From assembly GCA_945902955.1 (NCBI GenBank), contig CAMDNO010000019.1:1-40160 (forward strand): a DNA stretch of 40,160 nt. Direction: 5' to 3'. Both the position numbers and the translations under genes were made by a program. Position 1 is the stretch's first letter, and every line of letters starts with the position of its first letter. The DNA comes from Porphyromonas cangingivalis. GTDB taxonomy: Bacteria > Bacteroidota > Bacteroidia > Bacteroidales > Paludibacteraceae. The notes beneath the pieces were generated by a model. The model saw only the letters and a program-made list of their open reading frames with translations, did no database searches and was not told where the DNA came from. Below are positions 15,770-25,894 of this stretch, piece after piece.

Positions 15770-16633
15770 ATGACTCAATTTAAGAGCACTAAAAAGCTTA
15801 TTGTAATTAAACCAAACGGTAATTCGAGTAATAGGCTGGTGCAAAATTACCATTTTGAAGTGTTTTGCAAAGAACATAATATTGAGTTCCATAACCCGAC
15901 CTTTTCGGATATGGCAAACTTTTATGTAGACCCTTGTTCGTCCGAAACTAACCGATTTTTGAAAATACTTCAAATAGATTTGCTGGGACCGATATTTCAT
16001 CATAGTAAATTTGTAAAAAAAGTATTCTCCATAGTTTGGATAATTTCAAAATTTGGATTTTTGAAACTTGTACGTTTCGATAGAGCAAAACCCAATTGTG
16101 AACAGAGACTTTTGAAAGCTTTTGGGAAAAACGACATTGTTTATGCAGGTGGATGGGCATTCAGAGTGCCAGAATTAGCTGTAAAACACAAAAAAGAAAT
16201 GGCTTTAAAATATGCACTCAAGCCTGATTTTATCAATAAAAATGAATTTGTAACTAAGGTAAAAAATTTCAAATCAAATGGCTATACATTAATCGGAATT
16301 CATATTCGCAGAGGAGATTATAAAACATGGAAAAAGGGAGCGTATTACTACGACGATGAAATGTACAAAGGCCAAATGGAAAGTATTTCAAAACAATTAA
16401 TAAATCAAGGGAAAGAGAAGCAATTATTTATCTTATTTTCAAATGATTCGCTTCAATTCGAAGAAACACAGAACCTACTTATATCAAAAGAAAATTGGTT
16501 TATCGACCATTATATAATGTCGCTATGCGACTATTTAATAGGCCCACCAAGCACATTCACACTATGGGCAAGCTTAATTGGACAGGCTCGACTTTTTCAC
16601 ATTTTTAATAAAACTGAAATTGTACAGATATAA
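15770..16633 (+). CDS. Fucosyltransferase-like glycosyltransferase (GT11/GT-B related)
   Basis: A 287-residue protein. GIHIRRGDYKTW at about residues 176-187 is motif I of alpha-1,2 and alpha-1,6 fucosyltransferases (HxRRGDY binds GDP-fucose). The N-terminal GNSSNRLVQNYHF resembles the GxGNQxxQY opening of GT11. DHYIMSLCDYLIGPPSTFT matches the C-terminal motif. It probably adds fucose or a related deoxysugar to the surface glycan; no GDP-fucose synthesis gene lies in the window. It follows paralogue A by 14 bases and converges on the minus-strand gene with a 20-base gap and no obvious terminator. Confidence 0.8.
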   Translation: MTQFKSTKKLIVIKPNGNSSNRLVQNYHFEVFCKEHNIEFHNPTFSDMANFYVDPCSSETNRFLKILQIDLLGPIFHHSKFVKKVFSIVWIISKFGFLKLVRFDRAKPNCEQRLLKAFGKNDIVYAGGWAFRVPELAVKHKKEMALKYALKPDFINKNEFVTKVKNFKSNGYTLIGIHIRRGDYKTWKKGAYYYDDEMYKGQMESISKQLINQGKEKQLFILFSNDSLQFEETQNLLISKENWFIDHYIMSLCDYLIGPPSTFTLWASLIGQARLFHIFNKTEIVQI

Positions 16634-16653
16634 ATAAGCTATTAAATCAACAT

Positions 16654-17574
16654 TTATTTTGCTGCCATTTTGTTGCGCAATGTCGACTCAATGCGAAGAA
16701 AAATTAATTCAATATAAATAAAAACCAACATCCAACGGTCTATTCTTCTGCCGGTTAGTCGCACAAAATGCTTTACAATAGGTATAATTTCATTGAACGA
16801 CATTCGCGAACGCACTAATCGTTTTTTGAATCTTCGAATTGTTTTTTTCTCTGCTTTGTATAGCACATTATTTATAAAATCCTCGTCGTAAGTTAAATCG
16901 AAAAATGGTAAAAACGGATTCCATTTCCGGTGGAATGAAAGTATTGCTTCGATATAAGATTTGTCGAAATTTCCAAGTGAAAAATGCCTAATATCAATGT
17001 CGAAAACCATGTAATTCTGATAGTTGTTTTTTGCAGCTTGTAAACAAATGTCCAAATCGTAACAATGAAACCCTCCAAGTTGTACATCGAACGATATTTT
17101 ATCAAATAAAGCTTTGTTTGCACACATAAACACGCCATCGAGCACCACGCATTCTTCCTTTACGTTTTGAGGATTAGTCGGACGAAGTGTTTTTGAATCT
17201 ACGCGCTGATTATTTTTGGTATAGTGTGAGTTAATAATGTTTCGCATCGACTCAAACGATGACCAATCATACGGAACTCGCAATACAGCCCGTCCTCCAG
17301 CCACGCCTATAAAACCAATATCAGGTGTTTGCAAATGTTCAATTACCCGAAGCCCCCAATCGGTGGTAACAAATTCTACATCTTCGTGCACAAAGCATAA
17401 GTTGGAGAATTTGCTTAATGAAACACCTCGATTGTAGGCCGAAAAAATACTGTAATCATTATTTGAATTATCAATGACTACCAATTCGTAAACACAACCT
17501 ACAGTTTCCTGAATATTGTTTTTAAATGAATCGGATAAAGTGCCTATTTTTGAGCAGATAATGATTGAAAGCAT
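16654..17574 (-). CDS. Glycosyltransferase family 2-like protein (paralogue B)
   Basis: A 306-residue protein from the ATG at 17574, chosen because MLSIIICSK aligns with the start of paralogue A; an ATG five codons upstream (17589) is possible. It shares VIDNSNNDYS, SAYNRGVSLS, CFVHEDVEF, GVAGGRA, LDGVFMC and GGFHCYDLDIC with the gene at 14853, and so the same predicted GT-A fold. It is the last gene of the minus-strand half of the polysaccharide locus and has its own TATATTTG promoter. Confidence 0.85.
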   Translation of the reverse strand: MLSIIICSKIGTLSDSFKNNIQETVGCVYELVVIDNSNNDYSIFSAYNRGVSLSKFSNLCFVHEDVEFVTTDWGLRVIEHLQTPDIGFIGVAGGRAVLRVPYDWSSFESMRNIINSHYTKNNQRVDSKTLRPTNPQNVKEECVVLDGVFMCANKALFDKISFDVQLGGFHCYDLDICLQAAKNNYQNYMVFDIDIRHFSLGNFDKSYIEAILSFHRKWNPFLPFFDLTYDEDFINNVLYKAEKKTIRRFKKRLVRSRMSFNEIIPIVKHFVRLTGRRIDRWMLVFIYIELIFLRIESTLRNKMAAK

Positions 17575-17630
17575 TGTAATAGAACACATTAAGTGCTTTT
17601 ATAGAATTATACAAGATGTTTTATAAAGTA

Positions 17631-17638
17631 CAAATATA
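17631..17638 (-). promoter_or_regulatory. -7 element for glycosyltransferase paralogue B
   Basis: On the minus strand TATATTTG fits TAnnTTTG, 56 bases before the 17574 ATG. It lies in the 72-base gap after the O-antigen ligase-like gene. The -33 region is not clear. Confidence 0.5.
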
Positions 17639-17646
17639 CAAAATAA

Positions 17647-18876
17647 CTACGATTCTTGACTTTCAAGGACACTTATTTCCCCCTTACTGCGAAGCATAAG
17701 CACCATTAAAAATGCAAAAATAAAACTGAATGAACCGGTAGCAAACATATCGAATACTGACTGATAAGCACAAAGCGTAAGTGCAAAAATTGAAAAAATT
17801 TGATTACTTCGGTCGGCTATAAAAGCCGGAAAAGTATATAGGAATAATAGTATGATAAGACCAAAAATTCCAAATTCCATTAAAGTCTGAATGTATTGGT
17901 TGTGGCAGTCGACATGTTTGAAATTTGATGTGTAAATTTTAAACTCATCGCCCTGATTTTTTACTCTTTCAACATCAAAGGCAACTTGAGCATCGCTTAT
18001 ACCAAGTCCAAAAACCGGATTGTTCGAAAAAACATTTAATCCGCTTTGCCACAAAAAAATACGAGGTTCGCCTTTGAGCTCGTTTACAGACATTCGATTG
18101 TGACTTTTAATAATATAAACAGAAATTAAAGGTACAATTAATAAAAAAACATACCCAATTGCTTTTTGTCGTCTAATTACTTCATACGAAATTAATGAAA
18201 TGAACAACAACACGCCAGCTGTAAAGCCACTACGACCTTCGGTAAGTGATAAAATTGTTAAAATGAATATTAAAATTGCAATCATAAATACATGATACCA
18301 AAAAGACATTTTATTCCAATTCATTTTAAGTAAGACCCAACCACTCAAAAGTGCTATATTCAAATAAAAATCGAAAATCATGTGCCCATTTACATATTCA
18401 ACTCTCATGGCAGTAAATAATTCTGCACGATTTGGTAGCATAATAAAGTCGCTAATATTAACTCTTAAAACGACATAAATTATGGTAATTAACGAAGTGA
18501 AAACAAAGGCATAGAGAAAATATTTTAGTTTAAATAAATGATTAAAGCCCAATAATCCAACTATGCTAAATACAAATAATGATAATCTTTTTTCAATTAA
18601 TAACTGAGTATACTCGGTACTATTCTCAAATAGGGTATATATGAATGCCAATAAAAAGAAAAATAACATCACTAAAAAATAGATAGCTTTTTTATCGAAC
18701 TTGAAATTTTGAATCTTTTTATCAGTAAAAATTTCAATAATGTACGTTGCAAAAAATACAATAAGTACGATTCTGTCGAATGAAAAATCGGAAAACATAA
18801 ACCCTAAAATCAAACTAAGAGCCGAAATGAGATTTATATAATTGATAATTATTGGGAATGTATATTTTTGTTGCAT
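17647..18876 (-). CDS. O-antigen ligase / Wzy-type polymerase-like membrane protein
   Basis: A 409-residue polytopic inner-membrane protein with about 11 hydrophobic segments. The ATG at 18876 (MQQKYTFP) is preferred over a TTG at 18897. The Wzy_C/O-antigen ligase core is visible: LTEGRSGFTAG, then the large periplasmic loop with GEPRIFLWQSGLNVF, NPVFGLGISD, and the conserved His in CHNQYIQTLMEFG. Such proteins either polymerise repeat units or ligate glycan to lipid A or a protein. Sequence alone does not separate the two. It follows the Wzi-like gene by 26 bases. Confidence 0.88.
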   Translation of the reverse strand: MQQKYTFPIIINYINLISALSLILGFMFSDFSFDRIVLIVFFATYIIEIFTDKKIQNFKFDKKAIYFLVMLFFFLLAFIYTLFENSTEYTQLLIEKRLSLFVFSIVGLLGFNHLFKLKYFLYAFVFTSLITIIYVVLRVNISDFIMLPNRAELFTAMRVEYVNGHMIFDFYLNIALLSGWVLLKMNWNKMSFWYHVFMIAILIFILTILSLTEGRSGFTAGVLLFISLISYEVIRRQKAIGYVFLLIVPLISVYIIKSHNRMSVNELKGEPRIFLWQSGLNVFSNNPVFGLGISDAQVAFDVERVKNQGDEFKIYTSNFKHVDCHNQYIQTLMEFGIFGLIILLFLYTFPAFIADRSNQIFSIFALTLCAYQSVFDMFATGSFSFIFAFLMVLMLRSKGEISVLESQES

Positions 18877-18902
18877 TTGGATATAAATATATTTCAAAAA
18901 TT

Positions 18903-20327
18903 TTATTTTGAGTGTGGAAACAATACCCCACGTTTACTAATTTTAAATAATACTCCTACATTATTGCCATAAGCTTCACCTACATCAATTCCAACCGAAA
19001 TACCAGCTTCTAAATTAAATAACTTTTCGAAATGCTTATTTATTTCGAAAAGCATATTTGTTGAACTTAAATTTGTTTCATTTGGGTAGTCGGAATAACT
19101 ACCATAATTATTTGTAAATGAGCTCAGAACTTTATAATAATACTTTTTATATTCGCCCTCGATGCCAAAATGATGAACCTTAACACGATTGTTTATAATC
19201 TGAATCTCCTTATTTTTGTTATACACAGGAGAAGTTATGAAAGGTGTACCAATAGTTCGTCCGTAATGTGTCCAGCCATTTTGGTATAAATAATTATTAA
19301 AATAGCTATCGGCACCGCCATATACAACCCCATCCATATCGTGAAAAGGCCCGGATTGGTCGGTAGTATTCAAATACTCATATAAAAGTTTTTTTACGAA
19401 AGGAAAGTTTTTATTTTTAATTGAAACTCCCCACAAACCATCTGTTACGTTTACCGAGTTCCACAGTATCCGTATCGGTTTATCTTCGGCTACATGCTGC
19501 CAATAAGCATTTAGTTCGTAGTCCTTTACGGTTAACTCTAATTTTAAGCCTTGAGCTATTATGTGATTTCCACCCACATTAATTTGTTCGAAAAGTGTAG
19601 ATGCTGAAGAGCCGCCGCGAGCAAAAAATACATCGACAAAGTCGTTGAAGCCAGATGGTTGAGCGCCTACACCCTGAATATTTCCTCCCCACTGTGCTGC
19701 ATGGTCTAAAGAGTATTGTGCATGGATAGGGCTTTTGTTTCCTCCCACACGCACACTACCATATTTATGGTGCATCAGCAAGTCATTCGTATATATCTGG
19801 TCGGTAAACCAACCGTGCGAAACGCCTCCTTTTATTTCTATCAATCGGTTTTTGAAAAAAAGAGGTGTAAAATCTTCTATTCCAATAAAAATTTTGGGCA
19901 TCGGACGTGCATTTTTCGAAAACAAGAAACCGCCTCCCGAAAGCGTTTCATCTTGATTTCCAAAATTTTCTTCGTGCATCCCCACACTTGCATTGAATAC
20001 CCATAAGCGACCGTTTAAATATAGTTCGTGTAAAATAGCCGAAGTTTTATTAGCAACGTTTATATAAGCACTCGACACAAAATTATAGTCAAATATTCTA
20101 TCTGAAACCGTTTTACTTTTTTCTATTTTTGCAAAAAAAGTTAGGCTGTTCGGATCAAAAGGTATCACGCCATATTGATTGTTTTGGAGCCAAAAAGGAG
20201 AATTAGAATTGCTTGAAGCATTCCCTTTCATTTCAATTTGATAACGAATAGAGTCAGTTTGGGCACTTGAACTGCTACCTATTAAAATAAGAAACAGTAA
20301 AACACATACGTTTATTGTCTTTTTCAC
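18903..20327 (-). CDS. Wzi-like capsule assembly outer-membrane protein
   Basis: A 474-residue protein with a GTG start at 20327 (no ATG fits) and a signal peptide (cleavage near SSAQ-T). The family pattern is clear: SPFWLQNNQYG close to the N-terminus, LYLNGRLWVFNASVGMHEE, aromatic beta strands throughout, and a barrel-type end. Wzi is an outer-membrane lectin that anchors capsular polysaccharide at the surface. It lies between the kelch lipoprotein (22 bases) and the ligase/polymerase-like gene, in one minus-strand operon. Confidence 0.88.
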   Translation of the reverse strand: MKKTINVCVLLFLILIGSSSSAQTDSIRYQIEMKGNASSNSNSPFWLQNNQYGVIPFDPNSLTFFAKIEKSKTVSDRIFDYNFVSSAYINVANKTSAILHELYLNGRLWVFNASVGMHEENFGNQDETLSGGGFLFSKNARPMPKIFIGIEDFTPLFFKNRLIEIKGGVSHGWFTDQIYTNDLLMHHKYGSVRVGGNKSPIHAQYSLDHAAQWGGNIQGVGAQPSGFNDFVDVFFARGGSSASTLFEQINVGGNHIIAQGLKLELTVKDYELNAYWQHVAEDKPIRILWNSVNVTDGLWGVSIKNKNFPFVKKLLYEYLNTTDQSGPFHDMDGVVYGGADSYFNNYLYQNGWTHYGRTIGTPFITSPVYNKNKEIQIINNRVKVHHFGIEGEYKKYYYKVLSSFTNNYGSYSDYPNETNLSSTNMLFEINKHFEKLFNLEAGISVGIDVGEAYGNNVGVLFKISKRGVLFPHSK

Positions 20328-20349
20328 ACCAACATTGTTTTAATGAAAA

Positions 20350-21357
20350 TTACGGTTCAAATTTCCATAAATCGTTTAATCTGTCTTTTTCTGTTTCGCC
20401 AAAGCCAATAAAAGCATTGTTGCCAACTACAAAAGCTATGGCATTTTCGCGACCCAAGGTTGGGATGGTACCTCTTTTGTACCATACATCTTTTAGTGCA
20501 TCATACTCCATAATGTCATTGTACAAAAATCCAGTTGTTTGCGTCCCGCCATATCTTCGTCCTGTGGCTACAAAAAAACGGTTTTTTACTGAAAATGCTA
20601 ATCCGTTAACTCGCCCATCATCTGGTGTATGTTTACGTTCCTTCCAGCTATCCGTAGCGGGAAAATACTCCCACCAATCATTCGTATTCGAGCCATAATA
20701 TCCGGTGCCATAAAAACATTTTTCCCCATCGGAACAACTCACTCCTACGGCGCGCTTTTCGCCAGGAAAATCGGACATTTGCTCCCAAGTGTCAATTTTT
20801 GTATCGTAGCGCCATACATCTCTGAATTTATAATTATCGACACCAAAGCCAAGTACATAAATCCATTGACGATACACAAAGCTCGAACACGAAACCACGG
20901 GTGAATCTAATTCGGGTGTTTTCTTTGGAAAATTCGCTTTTTTTGTCCATTTATCATTTTCCGGATCGTACATCCAAAAATCTTCGAAAGAAGTTGTGTC
21001 GTTTAAATAAATACCTACACCCGAATTGTAACCAAAACCAAGGTATGCTTTTCCATCAACAACTTCGGCAATAGCACCCACTCTTGCTTTGCCGGGGAAA
21101 TCAGCTTTCCGTAGCCACGAATTATCCGATGGGTCGAACTGCCAGCAATCGGTGAGCCCAACAGCATTTTTTGCTCCTTGACGGCCTAAAGCGATGTAGG
21201 CTTTGTTATTAATAACAAACGAAGAGGCAGTAGCCCGCTCTAAACCAGCGGGAGTTTGGATAGATTGTGGTGAGATGTTAGGATAAGGAGATTCAACCGT
21301 ATCAATGCATGAAGCAAATACAGCTGTTAAAATAAAAAACGTAATTCTAAAACTCAT
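20350..21357 (-). CDS. Kelch-repeat lipoprotein
   Basis: A 335-residue protein with a lipoprotein signal (hydrophobic start, lipobox FASC with Cys at about residue 16). The rest is five to six kelch blades of about 45-50 residues, each ending in a W-x-Y/F-D/P-x(6)-W pattern (CWQFDPSDNSW, FWMYDPENDKW, VWRYDTKIDTW, WWEYFPATDSW, IMEYDALKDVW, LWKFEP), giving a beta-propeller. Several blades retain GFG or GTG strand motifs. It is probably anchored in the outer membrane and binds glycan or protein partners. Its setting between GH16-like and Wzi-like genes suggests a job in polysaccharide handling. Confidence 0.88.
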   Translation of the reverse strand: MSFRITFFILTAVFASCIDTVESPYPNISPQSIQTPAGLERATASSFVINNKAYIALGRQGAKNAVGLTDCWQFDPSDNSWLRKADFPGKARVGAIAEVVDGKAYLGFGYNSGVGIYLNDTTSFEDFWMYDPENDKWTKKANFPKKTPELDSPVVSCSSFVYRQWIYVLGFGVDNYKFRDVWRYDTKIDTWEQMSDFPGEKRAVGVSCSDGEKCFYGTGYYGSNTNDWWEYFPATDSWKERKHTPDDGRVNGLAFSVKNRFFVATGRRYGGTQTTGFLYNDIMEYDALKDVWYKRGTIPTLGRENAIAFVVGNNAFIGFGETEKDRLNDLWKFEP

Positions 21358-21375
21358 TTCGATGTTTACGAAAGT

Positions 21376-22692
21376 TTAGTTTTGATACACTTTTACCCAA
21401 TCGACTTCCAAAAGTCCTTCGTCGCCATCCGATGTTTGAGGTAAAAATGAATTGAAAACTAAAAACATTTCTTCTTGAGGAATATTGGCATTTGTTCGGT
21501 ATACTTCAATGTTGTTAATCATCCAAACAAGCTCATTTTTAGTCCATTTAAGGGTGTAAATATAAAATCGAGAAGGATTTATACCTGTAATTTTAGTGCT
21601 GTCGAAAATTTCTTTGTAGGCATTTCCAACACTAATTTTTTTACCATCGAAATGAAAAATATTGATATGAGGTAATTTTCCATCAGCGCCTAGCCAAAAG
21701 GCATGATTAACATTTCCGGTACAACGAATCTTGGCACTGAAAATGCCACCTTTTTGTCGAAACAGAGATCCTGTTTGTAATACGTCCGAGGAATATTCGA
21801 AATCTTGCATCACAAAACCTTTCGCTTTATCCCATGCCCGAGCAGTTAACAATTCTTTTTTAGTGCTAATAGTTAAAATACCATCTCGCACCTGACTATT
21901 TTTACCGTCGTTGTTGGCTTGTTTTTCGTTCGTAAACGAGTGATTTTTAATTGTTTTAGGATTTTTATAATGGAAACCAAAATTCCACGACGATTTGCTG
22001 AGCGAATTCCAGTTAAAACGATCTTCGAACGTAACTTTTTGGTTCAAAAAAGCCTCAAACCTTTCAGGTTTCTCGTTGTTATAAAAAACTATATCGGGGT
22101 TTTTATCTAATTCGTAATAACGCTGTTCTTTTTTATATTCAGCAGTAGTTTGCCATCGTTGTGGGTTCGACCAAAAAGCGTTATTTGCAATAAACTCCTC
22201 GCTTTTTACTTTCTTTTTAAGCTCTTCGTATTCTTTTATAACAAACGATTCGTGAAAACGACAATAAATTTTGTAATTCGACGATTTTTCAAAGGCTTTG
22301 TGATTTTGTAGGAGTTGAGAGGCTGCCACTTCCTTTTTGCTTCCTAATTTTTCGTAGTCGGGCGACTTTTCAAAAGCTAAAAACGATTTTAATTCGGTAG
22401 AATTTAATACCTCATAATAAATTTTTATTTTTGAGGAATTATTTAGTTTCGAAAACTTTTTAGTGGTTCTATACTCTTCGGTATCTTTATATTTGCGGTT
22501 CTGTAGCGTCTTTTTATTCTCGATAAAGGCAGCAGCTTTTACTTCATGAAATAGCTTTTTATACTCTTCGAGTTCTACCGATTTCGAAACCTCTTTGTAG
22601 CGCTTCATTGCTATAACCAACTCATCGTCTTGTTTTTCGAGCACTTCGGTTGGTGTAATTTTACCTAACAGGTTTTTCCAGAAAAGATTCAT
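21376..22692 (-). CDS. GH16-fold protein with lost catalytic residues and an N-terminal charged helical region
   Basis: A 438-residue protein without a signal peptide. Residues 1 to about 215 are a highly charged helical region in which Phe/Tyr-Lys-x-Glu segments recur every 25-35 residues. Residues about 220-438 match a GH16 jelly roll (FEDRFNWNSLSKSSW, GGIFSAKIRC, NHAFWLG, FYIYTLKWTKNELVW, EVDWVKVYQN). Where active GH16 enzymes have E-I-D-x-x-E, this protein reads H342-I-N344-I-F-H347, so nucleophile, helper Asp and acid/base are all replaced. It is probably a binding or scaffold protein in the cytoplasm. It heads the minus-strand operon. Confidence 0.75.
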   Translation of the reverse strand: MNLFWKNLLGKITPTEVLEKQDDELVIAMKRYKEVSKSVELEEYKKLFHEVKAAAFIENKKTLQNRKYKDTEEYRTTKKFSKLNNSSKIKIYYEVLNSTELKSFLAFEKSPDYEKLGSKKEVAASQLLQNHKAFEKSSNYKIYCRFHESFVIKEYEELKKKVKSEEFIANNAFWSNPQRWQTTAEYKKEQRYYELDKNPDIVFYNNEKPERFEAFLNQKVTFEDRFNWNSLSKSSWNFGFHYKNPKTIKNHSFTNEKQANNDGKNSQVRDGILTISTKKELLTARAWDKAKGFVMQDFEYSSDVLQTGSLFRQKGGIFSAKIRCTGNVNHAFWLGADGKLPHINIFHFDGKKISVGNAYKEIFDSTKITGINPSRFYIYTLKWTKNELVWMINNIEVYRTNANIPQEEMFLVFNSFLPQTSDGDEGLLEVDWVKVYQN

Positions 22693-22700
22693 AACTATAT

Positions 22701-22735
22701 TTACTATTATCCCGATAGCTATCGGGGTTACTATT
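22701..22735. repeat. Palindromic element CCCGATAGCTATCGGG flanked by 8-bp direct repeats
   Basis: A perfect 16-base palindrome (22711-22726) lies between two copies of TTACTATT (22701-22708 and 22728-22735). The direct repeats may be a target duplication. It sits 19 bases before the GH16-like start and would fold in that mRNA leader. A degenerate relative is at 26781-26797. Confidence 0.75.
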
Positions 22736-22744
22736 TAATATTTA

Positions 22745-23275
22745 CTAATTCTGAATTAAAACAAATAATTCGTTTAAATTGTTTGCAATCAATGGCTTAA
22801 AATACTCAACCGGAATAAACATTTCGGTACGCATGCGCTCTGTTTGCTTCAAGAGATAGTCGTAGAAACCATTTTCGTTGAGAATAATAACGATTTTTTT
22901 GTGTTCGCCCACTATGCCCGAAGCCAATACGTCGAATAACTCATCTAAAGTACCATAACTCCCGGGCAATATCACGAACACCTCAGAGCGAGTTTTCATC
23001 AGCTCTTTTCGTTCGCCCATTGTTTTTACAGCTAATAGCTCTGTACACAATGGATTTGTGCGACCCATGCGTTCAACGGCTTCGGGAATTATGCCTACAA
23101 TTGTGCCATTTTCGGCGGCAGCACCTTCCGAAACTGCCGACATTGAACCTCCCGTAGCCCCACCAAAAACGAGCGAATGTCCGTTTTTTGCTATCCAACT
23201 ACCAAGCTCAAAAGCGGTATCTAAATAGTTCTGTGCTATGTGGTTGCTCGACGAGCAGTAAACGGCTATGTTCAT
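22745..23275 (-). CDS. LOG-family protein (nucleoside 5'-monophosphate phosphoribohydrolase-like)
   Basis: A 176-residue Rossmann protein of the TIGR00730 type. Landmarks: IAVYCSSSN, VFGGATGGSMSAVSEGA, GRTNPLC, MGERKELMKTRSEVFVILPG and the PGGxGTxxE site, here PGSYGTLDE with the second Gly replaced by Ser. Homologues release a base from nucleoside monophosphates (cytokinin activation in plants); the bacterial role is often unclear. The catalytic Arg and Glu of the motifs are retained. It is 52 bases upstream of the GH16-like gene and downstream of gyrB, separated from gyrB by tandem repeats. Confidence 0.88.
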   Translation of the reverse strand: MNIAVYCSSSNHIAQNYLDTAFELGSWIAKNGHSLVFGGATGGSMSAVSEGAAAENGTIVGIIPEAVERMGRTNPLCTELLAVKTMGERKELMKTRSEVFVILPGSYGTLDELFDVLASGIVGEHKKIVIILNENGFYDYLLKQTERMRTEMFIPVEYFKPLIANNLNELFVLIQN

Positions 23276-23290
23276 CGTTTAGTTATTTAG

Positions 23291-23421
23291 TTAATTGGTC
23301 CATCTGTTAATTGGTTTATCCGTTATCAGGTTCATCTGTTGATTGTTTTTTTTTAAATATAAACCCGATGAATTAATTTACTTTACTAACTAATTAACAT
23401 TATGAACTAATTAACATTGTG
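23291..23421. repeat. Two short tandem arrays between gyrB and the LOG gene
   Basis: 23291-23338 holds three degenerate 16-base units (TTAATTGGTCCATCTG, TTAATTGGTTTATCCG, TTATCAGGTTCATCTG) plus a partial fourth. 23388-23421 holds two 17-base units AACTAATTAACATT(A/G)TG. No gene or promoter is evident in this gap. Confidence 0.8.
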
Positions 23422-23430
23422 AACTTATTA

Positions 23431-25389
<1,959 letters not shown>

Positions 25390-25486
25390 CTACTGCAATG
25401 AATTTAAATTCAATTAATTAGATATGTGTTTCCGTCTAGTGAAATATCTTTTTTTTATAAAAAATATACTTTGCGGAAAAAACATA

Positions 25487-25494
25487 CAAATATA
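25487..25494 (-). promoter_or_regulatory. -7 element of gyrB
   Basis: TATATTTG on the minus strand, about 100 bases before the gyrB ATG. The -33 region is weak. Confidence 0.5.
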
Positions 25495-25498
25495 CGGT

Positions 25499-25553
25499 AA
25501 AAAAATGGATAAATGAGCGTTTTTTATCCTGTTTTGACAAAAAAATGGATAAA
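25499..25553. promoter_or_regulatory. Repeated GGATAAA boxes between gyrB and tatA
   Basis: AAAAAAATGGATAAA occurs at 25499-25513 and again exactly 40 bases later at 25539-25553, with the reverse complement TTTATCC between them at 25523-25529. The cluster lies just upstream of the gyrB -7 element in the 304-base divergent gap and could bind a regulator. The rest of the gap holds only the two promoters. Confidence 0.4.
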
Positions 25554-25611
25554 AAATTGCTTTAAAAAGGTCAAAAATAGCGCAAACATAGATAGTTGAG
25601 CAAAAAGATTG

Positions 25612-25619
25612 TATATTTG
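25612..25619 (+). promoter_or_regulatory. -7 element of the tatA-lpxH operon
   Basis: TATATTTG followed by CAG, 72 bases before the tatA ATG. The TAnnTTTGCA form recurs at the toxin-antitoxin promoters of this window. Confidence 0.6.
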
Positions 25620-25690
25620 CAGCTTATAAAGCTAACAGGTTTAAAAAACTTGAAAGGTCTGTATTAACAATAAATTTAACAAAGAATATT

Positions 25691-25894
25691 ATGCAAACAG
25701 CAATCATTTTATTTGCCTTAGGAATGCCCGAAATCATTCTCATTGCCTTAGTTGTTCTCCTTCTTTTTGGTGGAAAAAAAATACCTGAATTAATGCGAGG
25801 CATTGGTAAAGGTGTAAACCAATTCAAAAAAGGCATGAACGAAGTAGAGAATGAATTAACTTTTCCTGACGAGAAAAAAGAACAAAAGAAGTGA
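25691..25894 (+). CDS. tatA: Twin-arginine translocase subunit TatA/TatE
   Basis: A 67-residue single-span membrane protein: a short N-terminal transmembrane segment with MPEIILIALVVLLLFG, the FGGKKIPEL hinge, the amphipathic helix MRGIGKGVNQFKKGM and a charged tail. TatA oligomers form the pore for export of folded proteins. The extra residues before MPEI (MQTAIILFALG) are typical of Bacteroidota TatA. No tatC is adjacent. Its TGA overlaps the GTG of the next gene. Confidence 0.93.
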   Translation: MQTAIILFALGMPEIILIALVVLLLFGGKKIPELMRGIGKGVNQFKKGMNEVENELTFPDEKKEQKK

